64,000 nt of DNA from Rhizaria sp. SCN 62-66 (taxonomy: Eukaryota > Rhizaria, unplaced): assembly GCA_001724265.1 (NCBI GenBank), contig MEDY01000038.1, forward strand, positions 53,442-117,441. The letters are read 5' to 3'. The notes below the pieces were generated by a model. The model did not search any database and was not told the DNA's origin. It was given only the letters and a program-made list of their open reading frames with translations. A program made the position numbers and the translations under genes. Positions 59,898-64,000 of the stretch are shown here, piece by piece; the first letter of the stretch is position 1; the number at the start of each line of letters is the position of its first letter.

Positions 59898-60945
59898 TTA
59901 GTTCTTCCCACTCTTGCTCTTCATGACCTCGGCAACATCCTGGCTAAACTTCGCGCGAACGGCATCCTTGGCCTTCTCGCACTGCTGTTTGACCCGCTCG
60001 AACTCGCCCTTGTCCTCGGCCTCGCTGAGGATCTGCTGGCAGTTGTCCGAAGCCAGGAAGTCGACGCCGCACGCCGCCAGCGCGGCGATCTGCGCCACGG
60101 CCTGCGCGCCGTGGCACGCCTCGTCGGCCGCGCTGGCCGCCGCGGAGAGCTCTGTCCCGGCGGCCACAAGCTTGAGCACGGTGTTGGCGTTGCACTGGTA
60201 GAGCATCGCCATCGCCAGCGGCGTGCGGCTGAAGCAGTCCTCGACCAAGTTGGGGTTCGCCTTGTGCTTGAGCAGCAGGTCCGCGATCGGGCAATCGCCC
60301 ACGGGCGTCGGTGCGGAGTCGTCGCAGACCATGTGCTCGCTGTACGCCACGTGCAGCGGCGTCGCGCCGTCGACGTCTTGTGCGCTCACGTCCGCGCCGG
60401 CCTGGAGCAGCGCCTGGGCCGCGGAGAGCGAGTTGGCGTCCACGGCGTAGCGCAGCGGCGTGAACTGGCTGTAGCACGCCTTGCATTCCAGGTCGGCCCC
60501 GGCGGCGGCCAGGAGCGCGACCGCCGCGGCGTCGCCGGCCTTTGCGGCGTAGTGGAGCGCGGTGTGCTCGTTGAAGTCGCCCGCGGCAGTGTTGAGCTGG
60601 TCGGGGGTGAGGCCAGCCAGCGCGGCGGCGCCAGAGGACTTGACGCGCTCGTACAGGGCTACCGTGAAGTGATGAAATTGTCAGCAAAGGCATGAAAAAG
60701 TGAGAAAATGAAGATTTTGCGACGAGAGACATGAATGAGAGCGAGACAGATTCGACAACAATGAGTTTCACTGATGCGAGACAATGTGATTTTAATCTAA
60801 AGTTAAGTCATCGTATGAACATAAGACTCTGGTGGAAACATAATCAGTCCTAAGTGAAATTGGCCTGGTCTAGAGTGCATTCTATGTTAGAAAAGTGCTT
60901 TGACGTACCGAGACTTTGAGAACTTTCGTCTTCGTTGTCAGACAT
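59898..60945 (-). CDS. Ankyrin-repeat protein, tandem paralogue A
   Basis: Two exons, 60909-60945 (37 nt) and 59898-60658, with a GTACGT...TAG intron at phase 1, give 265 residues ending in TAA. The product starts MSDNEDESSQSLALYERVKS. Ankyrin repeats include HTALHYAAKAGDAAAVALL, FTPLRYAVDANSLSAAQALL and ATPLHVAYSEHM, then ADLLLKHKANPN and TPLAMAMLYQCNANTVLKL. A C-terminal helix follows (EDKGEFERVKQQCEKAKDAV). It is closely similar along its length to the next gene, with the same exon structure, so the two arose by tandem duplication. It is a small stand-alone ankyrin protein, probably a cytosolic binding partner of unknown target. Confidence 0.88.
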
Positions 60946-61783
60946 GATAGATTTGCGACTAGTTGTACAAGCACCGGGGATAAGTTGCAGTAGTAGTGTT
61001 GTGATAGTGCCTCTAATGATCTAGGGACAGAGTAAAGCTTGAAAGAGCTAGATAGAGAAATGATTGTAGTAACAATAAGTGAGTGAGGCTACGAGTGTTT
61101 CCTAGAAAAAGAAGCAATATGGAAGGGATGAAGATGAATTATCAACAGAAATCGCTGGATAAGCAAGCTTCTCTCGCATATGTACGTTGTGGTACGGCTG
61201 CATAATACGAACCAAAGATTGTCGCATGGTATATGCGTGGAAAGAAGAACGACTGTTTGAGCGCCAGAGTGGGACAGCAAAGGTGGATATCCCCATCTCT
61301 CACGCACCCGAGAATAAAATGAAATAAAGTACAGAAACATATAATGCGTAATCAAACGGAAATTTCTGCAGACAGAACTATTTGACGGACTTATGACCTC
61401 GAACAGCTCTTCACAAAAGTGTCATCTGCTCAACCTCCATCCCACCACCAACGCAAAACAAGAAGACGAACATGAGTAACTTGCACACACGCGCAGTCTG
61501 TCACTTGAAAACGGCACAATCCGTTCTATAAACTTGAAGTCATCAGTATTGGCAGTAGATCTTATATCCCCTTCTCTCAACTCGTCAAATAACAAAGTCT
61601 CTCATGAGTGCGCTTGTCGCGCACCCAATGTCACGTCACACAAGAAAAACGCAATTTCAGACTGTATTTCAATCATAATCAGTGTCATTCTCTCACAATC
61701 TAAAATGAACAAAGCAAAACCTCGACATACTATACTCCACAAAAATATTGCGTGCTCTCAACCCACGCAAGTACTGAATTGAA
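60946..61783. other. Intergenic region between the tandem ankyrin paralogues
   Basis: AT-rich spacer of 838 bp holding the 5' flank of paralogue A and the 3' flank of paralogue B. No gene is seen. Confidence 0.5.
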
Positions 61784-62860
61784 TTACTTATTCTTATCAG
61801 CCTTCATAACCTCCGCCTTCATAACCTGCATGCGAAACTGTTCGCACACGTCCTGCTTCATCTCCAAGCACCGCTTCTTCACCCGCTCAAACTCTCTCTT
61901 GTCATTTGCCTTGTTAAGAATCTCCTGGCAGTTGTTCGACGCCAGAAAGTCCGCCCCGCACGCCGCCAGCGCGGCCACTTGCTCGACACTGACTGCGCTG
62001 TCGCAGGCCGGGGTCGTCTCCGAGTCGGCGTCTTCCTTGGGCAGCTGCGCGAGCGCGGCCCCCGCGGCGGCGAGCCGCAGCACCGTGGCCGCACCGGCAT
62101 TGTGCTGCAGTGCGTAGTTGAGCGGGGTGCGGAAGAAGCACGACTCCGCGAGGTTGGGGTCCGCCTTGTGCTGCAGCAGCAGGTCGGCGATCGCACACGT
62201 TCCCGCCTCGTCACTATGTGTGCAGCCGCAGTGGCCTGCGGCGCGGGTGGTGCCTTCGCTGCTACTGGGGGAGCCATCGGCAGTGCTCTCCTTGGCCTTG
62301 ACCATGTGTTTTCGATAGGCAATGTGCAGCGGCGTCTCGCTGTCGACGTCTTGCGCGTTCACGTCCGCGCCGGCCTGGAGCAGCGCCTGGGCCGCGGGGA
62401 GCGAATTGGCGTCCACGGCAAAGCGCAGAGGAGTGTATTCGCCATAGCACGCTTTCATTTCGATGTCAGCCTTAGCAGCGATCAGGAGCTTGACAGAAGC
62501 AGCATCGCCGGCCTTGGCAGCGTAGTGAAGTGCGGTATAGGAGTCAGAGTCACCAGCAGCTGTGTTGAGCTGATCATATGTTAAGCCGGCCAGTGCGGCG
62601 GCGCCGGTGGACTTGACGCGCTCGTACAGAGCTGATGAGAGCAAATGAACATTGAACAATACAAGAGCGATTATATCAGCAAAAATTGCATCACATAATC
62701 ATCGAAATTTGGCTAAGTTATGACACTTCCATTATTGTGATACATATTTGGGTTTATAATGCAATGACGTTTGTTCAGTGTGATCTCTAAGTTGTTAAAT
62801 GCCAAGAAACATACCAAGGCTTTGTGAATTATCTGGCGTCTCGTTGTAAGAATCGGACAT
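61784..62860 (-). CDS. Ankyrin-repeat protein, tandem paralogue B
   Basis: Two exons, 62815-62860 (46 nt) and 61784-62631, with a GTATGT...CAG intron at phase 1, give 297 residues ending in TAA. It starts MSDSYNETPDNSQSLALYER and matches paralogue A throughout: YTALHYAAKAGDAASVKLL, YTPLRFAVDANSLPAAQALL, then TPLHIAYRKHM and ADLLLQHKADPN, and a C-terminal charged helix (NDKREFERVKKRCLEMKQDV). It differs by an insert between the third and fourth repeats containing a Cys/His stretch (GHCGCTHSDEAGTC). The same intron position and phase as A support recent tandem duplication. Confidence 0.88.
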
Positions 62861-64000
62861 AGTTGTGCTACTATCCAAACAGGCCACTAAGGAAAAGCAG
62901 CGCTGGTGGTTTTGTGATCGTGTGTCTGTAGTGCGAAGGCAGAGGGTGGCTGTAACTATGGTAATGAGTTGGAAACAGCGAATGTAACACGGGAGAGTTT
63001 GTTGGCGTTCAAAGGGAATCGGTTGATATGCAGGGGAAAAGAAAGGCTGGTAAGAAAGATACTTTCTAGTGAAAGAGAAAACCCGCTTGTTCGAACAGAA
63101 ATCTGCGTGTTTCGCGCTGTGGTAAAGAGTGTCGCGCGTGAGACGTGTAGGAATAGCAAGAAACGGGATGTCTTTTGCCTTCGCTTTTAGTCGCCAGACA
63201 CAGCGCGCTGCAGCACTAGATATGAGCCTCTTTACGGAACAAACAAGAAAAATCAAATTCAAAAAATAAAGATATACTTAGTTTTGATCCCAAAACTAAT
63301 GCTCATATGACTAAAGAACGAACGCTCACGCGATGTAATTGACTAACATAAATCTGACTTGGGTCAAAGTGCGAAACACTAACACGGGGGTCGCGAATTG
63401 GGCCGATTGCTGTTATTGCCGAAATCTTGATGGATATCTTGTATAATCGCGTTTCAATAAGTGCACATCATCTCAATCACCAATATACACATTATATTTC
63501 ATTGTCATTTTTTGAGGACGTAATTATGCGGAGATCTGGTCAATTTAGCGGTTTTCCCAGTCACTTTTTCACTGTGGCGTCGGTCAAAAAACGGTTTCGC
63601 CCACCAATTTGCAGTCAAACTAAGTGCACTTTGGAGGAAGATCTAACCGTATCAAGACCGTTAAGTTCATATATGATTGGGTGTGTGGTTTTTTGGATGG
63701 GTTTTATGTTTCGATTTTTATTTTTATGTCTCATCTTTGAAATCTTGGGGGGTTTTGGGTGCGCCTTAATTTAGGTCATTTTCTACAGTCAAATCGAGGG
63801 GTCAGAGTTTTCCTCCAGACGCGCCACAATGAACTTAAATGGCTAAATTAACTTTGTATTTCAATTCTTGACTTTATTTAACATAACATATATTGGATTT
63901 CATTTTCAATTTCGATGTGTTTTCGCCGTATTCTTCCCTGCCACAACAGTCAACTTCTCACGCCTAGCATATGTGAGGACCCTTTCTTGCGCCAACATCA
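62861..64000. other. Terminal intergenic region
   Basis: It holds the 5' flank of ankyrin paralogue B. From about 63230 the DNA is AT-rich. A 115-codon frame at 63427-63774 has no recognisable similarity and AT-rich composition unlike the genes here, so it is not called. Nothing else is seen. Confidence 0.5.

Noticed and set aside
63427-63774. A 115-codon + strand frame near the right edge
   Set aside because: AT-rich, no recognisable domain and no leader features; its hydrophobic end is explained by T-rich sequence.

Overview
This window is nuclear DNA from a unicellular, ciliated, aerobic eukaryote. Most genes have introns with GT...AG borders. Coding regions are very GC-rich, with Ala/Gly/Ser/Gln low complexity, and the intergenic DNA is AT-rich. 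The genes are typical eukaryotic ones: an axonemal inner-arm dynein heavy chain (so a motile cilium), complex I NDUFS6 and a mitochondrial crotonase (so a respiring mitochondrion), TRAPPC3/Bet3, DIM1, MED10, GSK3, PP2C and an Hsp40. I cannot place the organism more finely from sequence alone.

Layout. 1-9,600 (+ strand): 3' end of an unknown gene, NDUFS6, a CDP-alcohol phosphotransferase with a long RS/Ser-rich tail, and a 1,577-codon Gln-rich/coiled-coil protein. 10,016-13,241 (- strand): DIM1 and a methylglutaconyl-CoA-hydratase-like enzyme. 13,776-14,704 (+): Bet3. 15,044-31,201 (-): a 5,282-residue DNAH10-type dynein heavy chain in three exons. 31,906-38,802 (-): a huge, probably mitochondrial repeat protein. 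39,299-49,451 (+): MED10, PP2C, DnaJ and GSK3, with a 2.5 kb T-rich gap between PP2C and DnaJ and another 3.8 kb T-rich gap after GSK3. 53,225-62,860 (-): three ankyrin-repeat genes, the last two being tandem paralogues.

Main discovery. Three of the longest reading frames are each interrupted by exactly one in-frame TAG (6444-6446, 35845-35847, 58430-58432) and continue in the same frame for hundreds to about 1,700 further codons. None of the 16 gene models ends at TAG: ten end at TAA and six at TGA. The simplest reading is that UAG alone has become a sense codon, probably Gln, while UAA and UGA remain stops. UAG-only reassignment is rare among nuclear codes.

A second genome-wide trait is the 5' splice site. 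Twelve of 18 inferred introns begin with the self-complementary hexamer GTACGT, not GTAAGT. First coding exons are often tiny (10, 26, 37, 46 and 72 nt). These two traits were used to assemble the gene models. All junctions are inferred from reading frame, splice consensus and family conservation, not from transcripts.
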